64,000 nt of DNA from Pararhizobium polonicum (lineage in GTDB: Bacteria; Pseudomonadota; Alphaproteobacteria; Rhizobiales; Rhizobiaceae): the NCBI RefSeq assembly GCF_001687365.1, contig NZ_LGLV01000007.1, positions 372,001-436,000 of the forward strand, in the 5' to 3' direction. Below, piece by piece: positions 54,990-63,736 of this stretch (the first letter of the stretch is position 1; the number at the start of each line of letters is the position of its first letter). Below the pieces are notes generated by a model. The model worked only from the letters and a program-made list of their open reading frames with translations, was not told the DNA's origin and searched no databases. The translations under genes and the position numbers were made by a program.

Positions 54990-55680
54990 AGATGTCGAGC
55001 CGCCCCTGCGACAGGATCATCCGCCGCGCCTCGACCTGATCCATCAGCGACAGATCATGGGTGGCGATGACGACGGCGGTGCCGAGCCGGTTGAGCTCGA
55101 GGAAGAGGTTGAGCAGTCGCCGGGCCATCGGCGGATCGACATTGCCGGTCGGCTCGTCGGCAAGCAGGATTTCCGGCCGGTCGATGAGCGCGCGGGCGAT
55201 CGCCGCGCGCTGCTTCTCGCCGCCCGAGAGCACCGGCGGCAGCACGTTGATCCGCTCGCCCAGCCCGACCCAGCCGAGCAGCTCAAGCACGTCGGCGCGA
55301 TAGGACGATTCGTCCTTGCCGCGCACGCGCAGCGGCAGGGCGACATTCTCGTAAGTCGTCAAATGATCGAGCAGGCGGAAATCCTGGAAGACGATGCCGA
55401 CCCGGCGGCGCAGCATCGGAAGCTCGTCACGCGGGATGGTGGAAATGTTGCGGTCGAACATGCGGATCAGCCCGCGCGTCGGCTGCAGCGACAGGAACAG
55501 CAATCTGAGCAGCGTCGTCTTGCCGGCGCCGGAAGGGCCGGTCAGGAACTGGAACGATTTTTTGGGAATGTCGAAGGTCAGGTCGCGGAGGATTTCCGGA
55601 CCCATTCCATAGCGCAATCCGACATTTTCAAAATGAATCAACGGGTCAGTGTCCAGCTTTTCTTCAGTCTCGTCTGCCAT
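54982..55680 (-). CDS. ftsE: Cell division ATP-binding protein FtsE
   Basis: A 232-residue ATPase. Walker A is GPSGAGKTTLL, the Q-loop is VFQDFRLLDHLT, the signature is LSGGEKQRAAIA and Walker B is ILLADEPTGNVD; these are diagnostic for FtsE. I use the ATG at 55680; the frame to 55728 has no better signal. The upstream intergenic region carries a CtrA-type motif. Confidence 0.94.
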   Translation of the reverse strand: MADETEEKLDTDPLIHFENVGLRYGMGPEILRDLTFDIPKKSFQFLTGPSGAGKTTLLRLLFLSLQPTRGLIRMFDRNISTIPRDELPMLRRRVGIVFQDFRLLDHLTTYENVALPLRVRGKDESSYRADVLELLGWVGLGERINVLPPVLSGGEKQRAAIARALIDRPEILLADEPTGNVDPPMARRLLNLFLELNRLGTAVVIATHDLSLMDQVEARRMILSQGRLDIYE

Positions 55681-55749
55681 GTCTTGGCGGCGGTGTGATG
55701 GCCCTTGTGGCAGCATACAACGCAGCACGCTGTTACAGCGTCAACATGG

Positions 55750-55764
55750 TTAAACAGTGGTTAA
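55750..55764. promoter_or_regulatory. CtrA-binding motif TTAA-N7-TTAA
   Basis: TTAAACAGTGGTTAA matches the full consensus TTAA-N7-TTAA. It lies in the 248-base divergent region between ftsE and the gene at 55929. A half-site TTAACCAT at 55810-55817 is 46 bases further on. Cell-cycle control of ftsE or the divergent gene is plausible. Confidence 0.6.
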
Positions 55765-55809
55765 TTTTGCATGAAAACGGATCGTTTCGGCAGCACCATT
55801 TTCGAAGCA

Positions 55810-55817
55810 TTAACCAT
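55810..55817. promoter_or_regulatory. CtrA half-site
   Basis: TTAACCAT matches the known 8-base CtrA half-site. On its own it is weak evidence; its meaning comes from the full site 46 bases away. Confidence 0.4.
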
Positions 55818-55928
55818 TTAGGTTTACGTCTGCGAAAGGTTTGTTTCAATGCCCGATTCTGGGGACCGTTTCCGGCCTGGCAGGGCAGGGTAATCTGGCC
55901 CGGCCAGTGTGGCCGGCAAGGAGAGACG

Positions 55929-56603
55929 ATGAACGCTTTCCGTTTCAACGGCACTGCCCGCCGCATGGATCTGCTGCCCCCGGACCGCTCCGTGCGCACC
56001 GCTCCCAAAGGCACGATCCCGCGCCGCGCCGATATCGTCGATGCCGAATTCGAAACCGTTCCTTCGCACGCCCGGCGCACCGTCTATCCGGTCTTCAACG
56101 ACAATCGCCGCGGCGCCCCGGCGGCCATGCCGAAGCCCGATACCGGTTTCAGGGTTATGTCGGTGTTTCCATGGGCGCTGGACCGCTTTGAACGCCTGTT
56201 GCGGACGGCTTCGCCCAAGGCCTTCGCGGTTCTGGTCACCTGCCTGTGCGCTCCGGTTTTCCTGCTCTTTGCCAGCCTCTCCCACTATCAGCCGGCCGTT
56301 GCTTCCGCGCAGGCGCTTGCCATCAACGATGTCACCACGTCGCTCAACGACGCCAACGGTATGCGGATCCTTTCGGTCTATGGCGCCGTCGAAAACCGGT
56401 CCGATGCGCCCAAGGCAGTGCCCACGCTCCTGGTCGACGTCATCGCCAACGGCCACAGGCGGACCGTCAGCCGTATCGTTTCCGGACAGGAGGTTCTTGC
56501 GCCCGGACAAAGCCGCGCCTTTTCAACGCGGCTTCTACACACAGGTGGAAAACTGCCCGACGTCGCGGTTTCCTTCGGTCAGCCGGGTGATTCGGCTCCC
56601 TGA
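55929..56603 (+). CDS. Hypothetical single-pass membrane protein with C-terminal FxLYD-like beta domain
   Basis: A 224-residue protein. A basic, Pro- and Arg-rich cytoplasmic N-terminus of ~95 residues leads to one helix (FAVLVTCLCAPVFLLFASL). The rest (~120-224) is probably beta-rich (GMRILSVYGAVENRSDAPKA), resembling the DUF3426 or FxLYD pattern of envelope proteins. AAGGAGA precedes the ATG at 55929. Divergence from ftsE and the CtrA motif hint at a cell-cycle or envelope role, which is inference. Confidence 0.72.
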   Translation: MNAFRFNGTARRMDLLPPDRSVRTAPKGTIPRRADIVDAEFETVPSHARRTVYPVFNDNRRGAPAAMPKPDTGFRVMSVFPWALDRFERLLRTASPKAFAVLVTCLCAPVFLLFASLSHYQPAVASAQALAINDVTTSLNDANGMRILSVYGAVENRSDAPKAVPTLLVDVIANGHRRTVSRIVSGQEVLAPGQSRAFSTRLLHTGGKLPDVAVSFGQPGDSAP

Positions 56604-56672
56604 CTGTGCTAAGCGGCTAGGTTCCGGAGGCATAAAACGCAGTCTCCAATACAATTCTGGAGACCATCCTTC

Positions 56673-57218
56673 ATGCCCGTCGTCCGTGGAAAAAACATCG
56701 ACCCGCTCTATTCCGCCGAAATGATCGCGGTGCGAAACGTCGAAATGGCCGAGCAGATCGCCAAAGGTCCGATCAACGACCTGCTGGTCATCGCGGTGCT
56801 CAAGGGCTCCTTCATCTTCGCCGCCGACCTGATCCGGGCGATGCACACGGTCGGTCTTGCGCCGGAAGTCGAGTTCATCACGCTGTCGAGCTATGGCACC
56901 GGCACGGTGTCGCAGGGCGTCAAGATCATCAAGGACATCGACAGCGACGTGCATGGCCGCGACGTTCTCCTGATCGACGATATCCTCGAATCCGGCCGCA
57001 CCCTGCGTTTCGCCAAGGAGCTGATGCTGGAGCGCGGCGCCAAGTCCGTGACCATCGCCGTTCTCCTCGACAAGAAGGTGAAGCGCCAGACCGATCTCGA
57101 AGCCGATTATGTCGGCTTCGAATGCCCGGATTATTTCGTCGTCGGCTATGGCATGGACGTGGCCTATGCCTTCCGCGAGTTGCCGTTCGTCGGCGTCGTC
57201 ACGGGCGATGCCGAATAG
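56673..57218 (+). CDS. hpt: Hypoxanthine phosphoribosyltransferase
   Basis: A 181-residue type I PRTase for purine salvage. The PRPP loop is VLLIDDILESGRTL. The N-terminal LVIAVLKGSFIFAADLIRA and the flexible loop SYGTGTVSQG are usual in Hpt. Length fits. Guanine can also be a substrate. Confidence 0.94.
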   Translation: MPVVRGKNIDPLYSAEMIAVRNVEMAEQIAKGPINDLLVIAVLKGSFIFAADLIRAMHTVGLAPEVEFITLSSYGTGTVSQGVKIIKDIDSDVHGRDVLLIDDILESGRTLRFAKELMLERGAKSVTIAVLLDKKVKRQTDLEADYVGFECPDYFVVGYGMDVAYAFRELPFVGVVTGDAE

Positions 57219-57293
57219 CTGTCCGGCTGTGGACAACCCCTGATCTGGCCGTCCGCGTTTACGGAAAACAAACAAAACTCTGGTGGTGTTGCC

Positions 57294-57315
57294 CCCGCAG
57301 CGGCTGTGCTGCGGG
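57294..57315 (+). repeat. Perfect 8-bp hairpin between hpt and the receiver gene
   Basis: CCCGCAGC-GGCTGT-GCTGCGGG, a stable stem with a six-base loop, 76 bases after the hpt stop. There is no T-run. It could end the hpt transcript or lie in the leader of the next gene. Confidence 0.45.
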
Positions 57316-57380
57316 CCTGGGACAGCATGCCTTTACAGGCGGAATGCCCCAGCGGAGTTGTTGCCGAAACGGAGGCCATG

Positions 57381-57740
57381 ATGGCGAAAATCCTGATTAC
57401 CGAAGATGAGGACGGCCTGCGCCGTTTCGTTGCCCGCGCCCTGCAACTGGATGGTCACGAAACCGTCGAGGCCGCCGATGGCGCCGAAGGCCTTGCCTGC
57501 CTTCAGGGCGAACGCTTCGATCTGCTTTTGTCGGATATCCGCATGCCCGTCATGGACGGCATCGAGCTCGCCCATCAGGCATCGGCCGCTTTTCCGGCCC
57601 TGAAGATCCTGTTGATGACCGGCTACGCCGAACAGCGCGAGCGCGCCGACAATCTCAACGGCAAGGTCATTGATGTCGTGTCGAAACCGTTCACGCTGCC
57701 GGATATCCGCAAGGCGGTCGCGGTGGCGCTGGCGGCGTGA
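57381..57740 (+). CDS. cpdR: Single-domain response regulator (CpdR-like)
   Basis: A 119-residue stand-alone receiver. Acidic residues EDED at 8-11, the phosphoacceptor Asp in LLLSDIRMPVMDG, Thr in MTGYAEQRE and Lys in SKPFTLPDI are present. The spacing and ending resemble rhizobial CpdR, which controls ClpXP degradation of CtrA after signalling by CckA-ChpT. No kinase is nearby. GGAGG is upstream; an ATG at 57378 is also possible. A generic receiver without this role is the alternative. Confidence 0.8.
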   Translation: MAKILITEDEDGLRRFVARALQLDGHETVEAADGAEGLACLQGERFDLLLSDIRMPVMDGIELAHQASAAFPALKILLMTGYAEQRERADNLNGKVIDVVSKPFTLPDIRKAVAVALAA

Positions 57741-57767
57741 GCTTGCCCTGATTTTCATTTTGGAATC

Positions 57768-57882
57768 GCCCCTCATCCGGCCTGTCGGCCACCTTCTCCC
57801 CGTAAACGGGGAAGAAGGGACAAGCGGCAATCTCCGTTGTTCCCTCTCCCCGCTTGCGGGGAGAGGGGTAGGGTGAGGGGCA
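57768..57882. repeat. RIME-like intergenic palindrome (copy 3, inverted)
   Basis: It begins GCCCCTCATCCGG and ACCTTCTCCCCGTAAACGGG and ends GGGGAGAGGGGTAGGGTG. This is copy 2 read on the opposite strand, with the right arm changed to CCCCGCTTGCGGGG. It lies between convergent genes. Confidence 0.85.
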
Positions 57883-57936
57883 GACTCTCAACTCGGAGCC
57901 CAATGTTTGATTGATGAACGCCGTCGATCTTAGGCG

Positions 57937-60573
57937 CTATCTGATATCCAGCAATCGTTCCAGATACCGGCGCTCCGTCTCCGGTGATGCGTTCGTGCCG
58001 AGGCGGCGGCGGATTTCGTCGAGGATTTCGCGGGCGCGCTGGGTGTCGATCTCGTCGGGCACCTTGACCTGATCGCCGAAATCCGGTCCGGCGTTCTGCT
58101 GGCGGCGGCCGAGAGGGTCGCGGCCGTTCTGGCCGTATTGCGGAATGCCCTGACCCTGTCCGGGGCCTTGCCCCTGGCTTTGCATCTGCTGCATCATGTC
58201 CTGCGCGCCGTCGCGCAGGGCCTGCAGCGCACGTCCCTGGCTGCCGACGGCCTGTTCGCCCTGTCCCTTGCCAAGGGCGCCCGAGGCCCCCTTCATCTCG
58301 CGGCCTGCCTCGCCGAAACCCTTGCCGGGCTTGATGCCCATGCCTTCAAGGCCCTTCTGCAGTTCGCCGAGCTGTTTGCCCAGCTGGTCCTGCTGCGCCT
58401 GCATGTCCTTCAGCGCCTGCTTCAGCTCTTCGGCGGTCATGTTGTCCATCGGACCCGGCTGCTGTGCGTTTTCATCGGGCTGCTGCCCGGGTTGCCGGGG
58501 CATGTCCTGATCGAACAGTTCCTGATCCTGCCCGTCCAGCGGGTCGCCGCGCTGCATGCGATCGCGCAGGGCCTGATCGTATTTGAAGGTCTCGTCCATC
58601 AGCTGCTGCTGCTGCTGCATCAGCTGGCCGAGCTTGTCCATCTGCTTGCGCATCTCGCTGTTTTCCTGGCCCTGCTGCTGCTGTTGCTGCATGCGGCCGG
58701 CCTGGAGATTGTTCATCATGCGCTGCATTTCGGACAGCATCTGGCGGGCCTGATCCTTGGCGCCCGATTTGGCGAGGTTCTCGATCTGGTTCATCATCTT
58801 TTCCAGATCCTGCTGGCGCAGCACGTTGTTCTGGTCCGGATTGGCGGCCACCTGCGGGTTCTTTGCCGCCTGCTTGGCCAGCGCTTCCATGTAGTCCTTC
58901 ATGGCGTCGCGCAGTTCCTGCATCAGCTTGGTGATTTCCTCGTCCGATGCACCCTTTTCCAGCGCTTCGGAGAGCTTCTGCTGGGCGTCGCGCAGCCGCT
59001 TGTCGGCCAGCGCCATGTCGCCGTCCTCGATGCCGAGCGCGATCTCCCAGAGATAGCCGGCCGCATCGCGCAGCATGTCGTCGTTGCGCGAAAGCGCCAT
59101 GCGGGTGCGGGCGGATTGCAAAAGCAGGAAATGCGTCAGGTTCGGGATCGTCTCGTCCGGGCGCACCATCAGGGCATCGTTGAGATCGATGGCACGGGGC
59201 AGGTCGTTGGCGTTGAGCGCGAAGACCTGCCGCTGCTCGGCGACGGCGCCGGCCAGAGGCTCGAAGAACGGGCGGGCGGGCAGGATCATGTCCTGTGGCA
59301 CGCTGCGGCCTTCCTGACCTGCGGCATCCCTGGCAACGAGCGTGACGCGCACGCGCTTTCCAGACAGCGGATGTTCGCTGAGATTGCGGCTGCTCAGCCC
59401 CTTTGCCTCGCGGGCGTTGCGCTTGGGCAGGTCGAGGCGATATTCCGGCAGGGGATAGAGCGGCCTTGCGTCGGCCGCCGGCTTGTCCAGAGGCACGATC
59501 TCGGCCCATGCGTCCTGAATGCCATAGTCGTCCTTGGCCGAGAAACCGATCTCCAGTGCGCCGTTGACGGTGGCGCGCGGAATGCCGTCGAAGGCGATGT
59601 CGGGCACGCTGTCCGGGATGACCGTGAAAGCCCATTGCTCGCCGCCGACGGCAAGCGTGCCGTCCTTGGTGATCTTCATCAGGTGCGTTTCACTGCCGGG
59701 CTTTGCCGGGTCGGCAGTCGCCGTATCCGCCGGTTTCGCGTCTGCGGCAGGCTTTGCGGCCTGTACCGCGATGACGAGCGGCTGGGCGGCGCCGTTTTCC
59801 AGATAGGTGACCGGCGTGTCCTCGCCGCCGCTGGTGACGCGGACGGTCAATTCGCTGAATTGCGGGATGCGCAAGGCATCCTGGTTCGCAACGGCTGGCT
59901 GTTGCGCATCCTGCCGGCCGGTCAGGAAGACCGGAGCACGGCCGGTATAGGCTGGCGGCGTCACCCAGGCGTCGATGCGGACATCCGGCACTGCCGCGCT
60001 TTGCTGCGGCGGATGGAAGATATCGGAAATCAGGCCCGCCTTGTTCGAATAGGAATAGGCAAAGGCAACACAGGCGATCAGCACCGGGATGGCCCGCAGG
60101 CCATGGCTGTCGCTGCGGGCAATGTCCGGCTTTGGCAGCCCCGCCTCCAGCGCGCCGATCATCCGCGCCATGCGCGTCTGGTGTTCCTGCCACAGGGCCT
60201 GGCCGAAGGCGCCGCTGGTGGCCGGCTGGTCGTCCTGCACGCGGATTGCCTGATGCGGCAGATCGTTGCGCTCTTCGAGCATCCGGTCGGCTTCGGTATT
60301 GCCGGGGATACGCAGGCGCAGGAGCGGGATCAACAGGATGACGAAGGCGGCTGTGAAGCCAAAAAGAGCCACGGCATGCAGCCAGCCGGGTGCGACGCGG
60401 AAGAAGCCGAACCATGCGGCGGAGAAAAACAGAAGCACGGTCGCAAGCAGCGGCAGGGCGCGCGGGGCTGCCTGCTCGGCAACGAGAACGAAGCGGGCAA
60501 GCGTCCGCTTGACCGCAAGGCTCCGCATGAAGCCTGCTGTCCCGGTCGAGCTATCCCGCCGGCTTTCCGTCAT
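57937..60573 (-). CDS. TIGR02302-family (DUF4175) membrane protein
   Basis: An 878-residue protein. Two helices near the N-terminus (ALPLLATVLLFFSAAWFGFF; LHAVALFGFTAAFVILLIPL) and a third at ~160-180 (VLIACVAFAYSYSNKAG) anchor a long periplasmic part. This includes a beta-rich middle and, at ~580-800, a Gln/Met-rich coiled coil (ARQMLSEMQRMMNNLQAGRM, then runs of Q). The family is largely alphaproteobacterial and unassigned. It is the last gene after lysA, 145 bases on. Confidence 0.9.
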   Translation of the reverse strand: MTESRRDSSTGTAGFMRSLAVKRTLARFVLVAEQAAPRALPLLATVLLFFSAAWFGFFRVAPGWLHAVALFGFTAAFVILLIPLLRLRIPGNTEADRMLEERNDLPHQAIRVQDDQPATSGAFGQALWQEHQTRMARMIGALEAGLPKPDIARSDSHGLRAIPVLIACVAFAYSYSNKAGLISDIFHPPQQSAAVPDVRIDAWVTPPAYTGRAPVFLTGRQDAQQPAVANQDALRIPQFSELTVRVTSGGEDTPVTYLENGAAQPLVIAVQAAKPAADAKPADTATADPAKPGSETHLMKITKDGTLAVGGEQWAFTVIPDSVPDIAFDGIPRATVNGALEIGFSAKDDYGIQDAWAEIVPLDKPAADARPLYPLPEYRLDLPKRNAREAKGLSSRNLSEHPLSGKRVRVTLVARDAAGQEGRSVPQDMILPARPFFEPLAGAVAEQRQVFALNANDLPRAIDLNDALMVRPDETIPNLTHFLLLQSARTRMALSRNDDMLRDAAGYLWEIALGIEDGDMALADKRLRDAQQKLSEALEKGASDEEITKLMQELRDAMKDYMEALAKQAAKNPQVAANPDQNNVLRQQDLEKMMNQIENLAKSGAKDQARQMLSEMQRMMNNLQAGRMQQQQQQGQENSEMRKQMDKLGQLMQQQQQLMDETFKYDQALRDRMQRGDPLDGQDQELFDQDMPRQPGQQPDENAQQPGPMDNMTAEELKQALKDMQAQQDQLGKQLGELQKGLEGMGIKPGKGFGEAGREMKGASGALGKGQGEQAVGSQGRALQALRDGAQDMMQQMQSQGQGPGQGQGIPQYGQNGRDPLGRRQQNAGPDFGDQVKVPDEIDTQRAREILDEIRRRLGTNASPETERRYLERLLDIR

Positions 60574-60718
60574 CCGTTCCCTTTCAGCATCGGAACCATG
60601 CCGTCAAGGATAACACTCTTTGTGGCGAAGACGAGGGCGGCAACGCAATCGTGATCGATTTTGGTGGCTCTGCTGCCGGGCTATCAACAGCCGTCGGACG
60701 GAAACCGTCCGGCGAGTG

Positions 60719-61987
60719 TCAGTCGAGCCAATCCGGCACCGAATCCAGCCCGATCAGGTCCTCGTAGCTGGTGCGCGGGCGAATCACGTGGAAGCGATCG
60801 CCCTTGACCAGCACTTCGGGCACCAGAAGACGGCTGTTGTAGGTACCGGCCTGGACGGCGCCATAGGCTCCGGCGGTGCCGACCGAGATCAGGTCGCCGG
60901 GCTTCGGCATGGCCATTTCCCGGTCGAGCGCCAGATAGTCGCCGGTTTCGCAGACCGGGCCGACGATATCGGCCTTGATGCGCGGGGCGTTGGCGGCGGA
61001 GATGCGCACCGGCTGCACCTCGTGATAGGCCTCGTAGAGCGTCGGGCGGATCAGGTCGTTCATGGCGCCGTCGACGATGACGAAAGTCTTCGAGCCGCCA
61101 TCCTTCACATAGATCACTTCCGTGACCATGATGCCGGCATTGCCGACGATCAGCCGGCCGGGCTCCATGACGATCTTGCAGCCGAGTTCGCGCAGCTGAT
61201 CCTTGACGATCGTGGCATAGGCATCGGGCAGGGGCGGCGGGTTGTTGTCCAGCTTGTAGGGAACGCCAAGGCCGCCGCCGACATCGACGTGATCGATGCC
61301 GTGGCCATCGGTGCGCAAGGCGTCGACCAGCTCACGCAGCAGCTTGAAGGCATCGGCGAAGGGCTGCAATTCGGTGATCTGGCTGCCGATATGCATGTCG
61401 ATGCCGGTGACCTTGATGCCGGGCAGGGTCGCCGCATGCGCATAGACCGCGCGGGCGCGTTCATAGGCGATGCCGAACTTGTTTTCCTTCTTGCCGGTCG
61501 AGATCTTCGCATGGGTCTTGGCGTCGACATCCGGATTGATGCGGAAGGAGACATGGGCCTGCTTGCCGAGCCGCAGGGCGCGGGCATTGAGGACTTCCAG
61601 TTCCGGCTCGGATTCGACGTTGAAGCAGTAGATGCCGGCTTCCAGCCCGAGATCCATTTCCCCTGCCGTCTTGCCAACGCCGGAAAACATGATGCGGTTG
61701 GCCGGGATGCCGGCTGCAAGCGCCCGGCGCAGTTCGCCGCCCGAGACCACGTCGACGCCGGCGCCAAGCCGCCCGAGCGTCTTCAGCACCGCCTGGTTGG
61801 AATTGGCCTTCATGGCGTAGCAGACCATGGCGTCGATATCGGAAAACGCCTTGGAGAAGACGGAGTAGTGCCGCTCCAGCGTCGCGGTGGAATAGCAGTA
61901 GAACGGCGTGCCGACCGCCTTGGCGATGTCGATGACGGAGACGTCTTCTGCAAAGAGAATGCCGTCGCGATATTCAAAATGGTTCAA
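60719..61987 (-). CDS. lysA: Diaminopimelate decarboxylase
   Basis: A 422-residue PLP enzyme for the last step of lysine synthesis. The PLP Lys is in VCYAMKANSNQAV. Other landmarks are VDVVSGGELRRALAAGIPAN, DVGGGLGVPY and CETGDYLALDREM, in which the Cys and Asp belong to the active site. Length is standard. It is 12 bases from the upstream lipoprotein gene. Confidence 0.97.
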   Translation of the reverse strand: MNHFEYRDGILFAEDVSVIDIAKAVGTPFYCYSTATLERHYSVFSKAFSDIDAMVCYAMKANSNQAVLKTLGRLGAGVDVVSGGELRRALAAGIPANRIMFSGVGKTAGEMDLGLEAGIYCFNVESEPELEVLNARALRLGKQAHVSFRINPDVDAKTHAKISTGKKENKFGIAYERARAVYAHAATLPGIKVTGIDMHIGSQITELQPFADAFKLLRELVDALRTDGHGIDHVDVGGGLGVPYKLDNNPPPLPDAYATIVKDQLRELGCKIVMEPGRLIVGNAGIMVTEVIYVKDGGSKTFVIVDGAMNDLIRPTLYEAYHEVQPVRISAANAPRIKADIVGPVCETGDYLALDREMAMPKPGDLISVGTAGAYGAVQAGTYNSRLLVPEVLVKGDRFHVIRPRTSYEDLIGLDSVPDWLD

Positions 61988-61999
61988 GGGAGTGCTCTG

Positions 62000-62194
62000 T
62001 TACAGGAGGGGGTCGAGGAGGAAGGGCTTGCCCGGCGCTTCATCCTTCTTTTCCACGGTGCCCGCTGCGGCCTTCGTGTTGATCGGCGCGCTTGAGCCGG
62101 GGCGATCGAGATCGCCCTTGCGGCCGCAGCCGGAGAGCGTCAGACCGGTTATGGCAAGGGCGGCAATGAGAATGGTGGTGTTTCGGTAGAGCAT
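62000..62194 (-). CDS. Small LptM/YifL-like lipoprotein
   Basis: A 64-residue protein with a signal peptide and lipobox LTLSGCGRKGDLDRP, the recognisable start of the LptM (YifL) family. LptM in E. coli assists LptD maturation; a similar role is likely but untested here. The C-terminus is short and Lys/Pro-rich. The gene sits between argH and lysA, as in many proteobacteria. I use the ATG at 62194; the longer frame to 62242 lacks the signal context. Confidence 0.85.
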   Translation of the reverse strand: MLYRNTTILIAALAITGLTLSGCGRKGDLDRPGSSAPINTKAAAGTVEKKDEAPGKPFLLDPLL

Positions 62195-62289
62195 GGATGG
62201 TTCCCGGTCCGGGCGATCAGCCCTTCTTCGCACAGTCGTCAAAACTCATATCGAGTTTTTGAGGCGCTGTGCACCCTGAATCTTGTGGC

Positions 62290-63693
62290 TCAGTTCCGCG
62301 TCCGCCACCAGGCGATCTGCTTGCGCACTTCGCTGGGAGCGGTGCCGCCGAAGCTTGTGCGGCTGGCGACGGAGGCCTCGACGGTCAGCACGCCGAACAC
62401 CTTGTCGGTGATGTCGGGGTGGATCGCCTGCAGGTCTGCGAGCGAGAGTTCGGCAAGCTCGCACGCCTTCTGTTCGGCCAGCGCCACGGCCCGGCCGGTC
62501 ACATGATGGGCGTCGCGGAAGGGCAGGCCCGCCTCGCGCACCAGCCAGTCGGCAAGGTCGGTCGCGGTCGAATAGCCGGAGCCGGCGGCGGCCTTCATGC
62601 GGTCGGCACGGATGGTGATGTCGCGCACCATGCCGGTCATCGCGGCAATGGCGAGTTCCAGGCTCTCGGCGCTGTCGAAGACCTGTTCCTTGTCTTCCTG
62701 CATATCCTTGGAATAGGCGAGCGGCAGGCCCTTCATCACGGTCAGAAGCGCGATCAGCGAGCCGTTGATGCGGCCGGTCTTGGCGCGCACCAGTTCGGCG
62801 GCGTCCGGGTTCTTTTTCTGCGGCATGATCGAGGAGCCGGTGGAAAACGCATCCGACAGGCGCACGAAGCCGAATTGTGGCGTCGACCAGATGACGATCT
62901 CTTCGGCCAGCCGCGAGAGGTGCACCGCGCAGATCGAGGCGATCGACAGGAATTCCAGCGCGAAATCGCGGTCGGACACGGTATCGATCGAGTTGCGGGT
63001 CGGCTCGCGGAAGCCCAGCGCTCGTGCCGTCATGTGCCGGTCGATCGGAAAGCCGGTGCCGGCCAGCGCCGCAGCCCCAATCGGGCTTTCGTCCATGTGC
63101 TCGATGGCGTGGCGCACGCGCGCCCGGTCACGGCCGAACATCTCGACATAGGCCATGCAATGATGACCGAAGGTCACCGGCTGGGCGGTCTGCAGATGGG
63201 TGAAGCCCGGCATCACCGTTTCGGCATGCTCTTCGGCGCGGTCGAGGAAGGCGGCGATCAGGCCGGTCAGCATCCCCTCGCATTTCTGCAGCTCTTCCTT
63301 CACCCAGAGGCGGAAATCGAGCGCCACCTGGTCGTTGCGCGAACGGGCGGTGTGCAGGCGTCCGGCTGCTGGGCCGATCAGCGTGGCGAGCCGCGCCTCG
63401 ATGTTCATGTGGATGTCTTCGAGGCGGCGGGAGAATTCGAACTGGCCGCTTTCGATCTCTGACAGGATCGTGTCGAGACCGTGAACGATCTTGTCTTTAT
63501 CGTCGGCCGAAATGATGCCTTGATGCGCCAGCATGGTCGCATGCGCTATTGAGCCGCGGATGTCCTGGGCGAAAAGCTTCTTGTCGAAGCCGATCGAGGC
63601 ATTTATCTCCTCCATGATCGCAGCCGGCCCTTGTGCGAAGCGTCCGCCCCACATCTGGTTGGAGCTCTTGGTTTCGGAAGTGCCGTCGCCCAT
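62290..63693 (-). CDS. argH: Argininosuccinate lyase
   Basis: A 467-residue fumarase/aspartase-superfamily enzyme that releases arginine and fumarate. It starts near [20 protein letters not shown]. The active site includes [22 protein letters not shown] and the flexible loop [12 protein letters not shown]. The ATG at 63693 is chosen; the frame to 63993 is antisense to the tlpA-like gene. It is the first gene of argH-lipoprotein-lysA. Confidence 0.97.
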   Translation of the reverse strand: MGDGTSETKSSNQMWGGRFAQGPAAIMEEINASIGFDKKLFAQDIRGSIAHATMLAHQGIISADDKDKIVHGLDTILSEIESGQFEFSRRLEDIHMNIEARLATLIGPAAGRLHTARSRNDQVALDFRLWVKEELQKCEGMLTGLIAAFLDRAEEHAETVMPGFTHLQTAQPVTFGHHCMAYVEMFGRDRARVRHAIEHMDESPIGAAALAGTGFPIDRHMTARALGFREPTRNSIDTVSDRDFALEFLSIASICAVHLSRLAEEIVIWSTPQFGFVRLSDAFSTGSSIMPQKKNPDAAELVRAKTGRINGSLIALLTVMKGLPLAYSKDMQEDKEQVFDSAESLELAIAAMTGMVRDITIRADRMKAAAGSGYSTATDLADWLVREAGLPFRDAHHVTGRAVALAEQKACELAELSLADLQAIHPDITDKVFGVLTVEASVASRTSFGGTAPSEVRKQIAWWRTRN

Positions 63694-63736
63694 GAAAAAT
63701 GCCCGCCTTGGAGAATGACCCGTTTTGGAAAATAAA

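Noticed and set aside
57219..57377. A tRNA or structured small RNA between hpt and the receiver gene
   Set aside because: There is a strong hairpin, but no cloverleaf, T-loop or CCA could be formed.
58138..60654. An 838-codon plus-strand frame rich in Leu
   Set aside because: It is the antisense image of the Gln-rich TIGR02302 gene (CAG/CTG). No family features are present.
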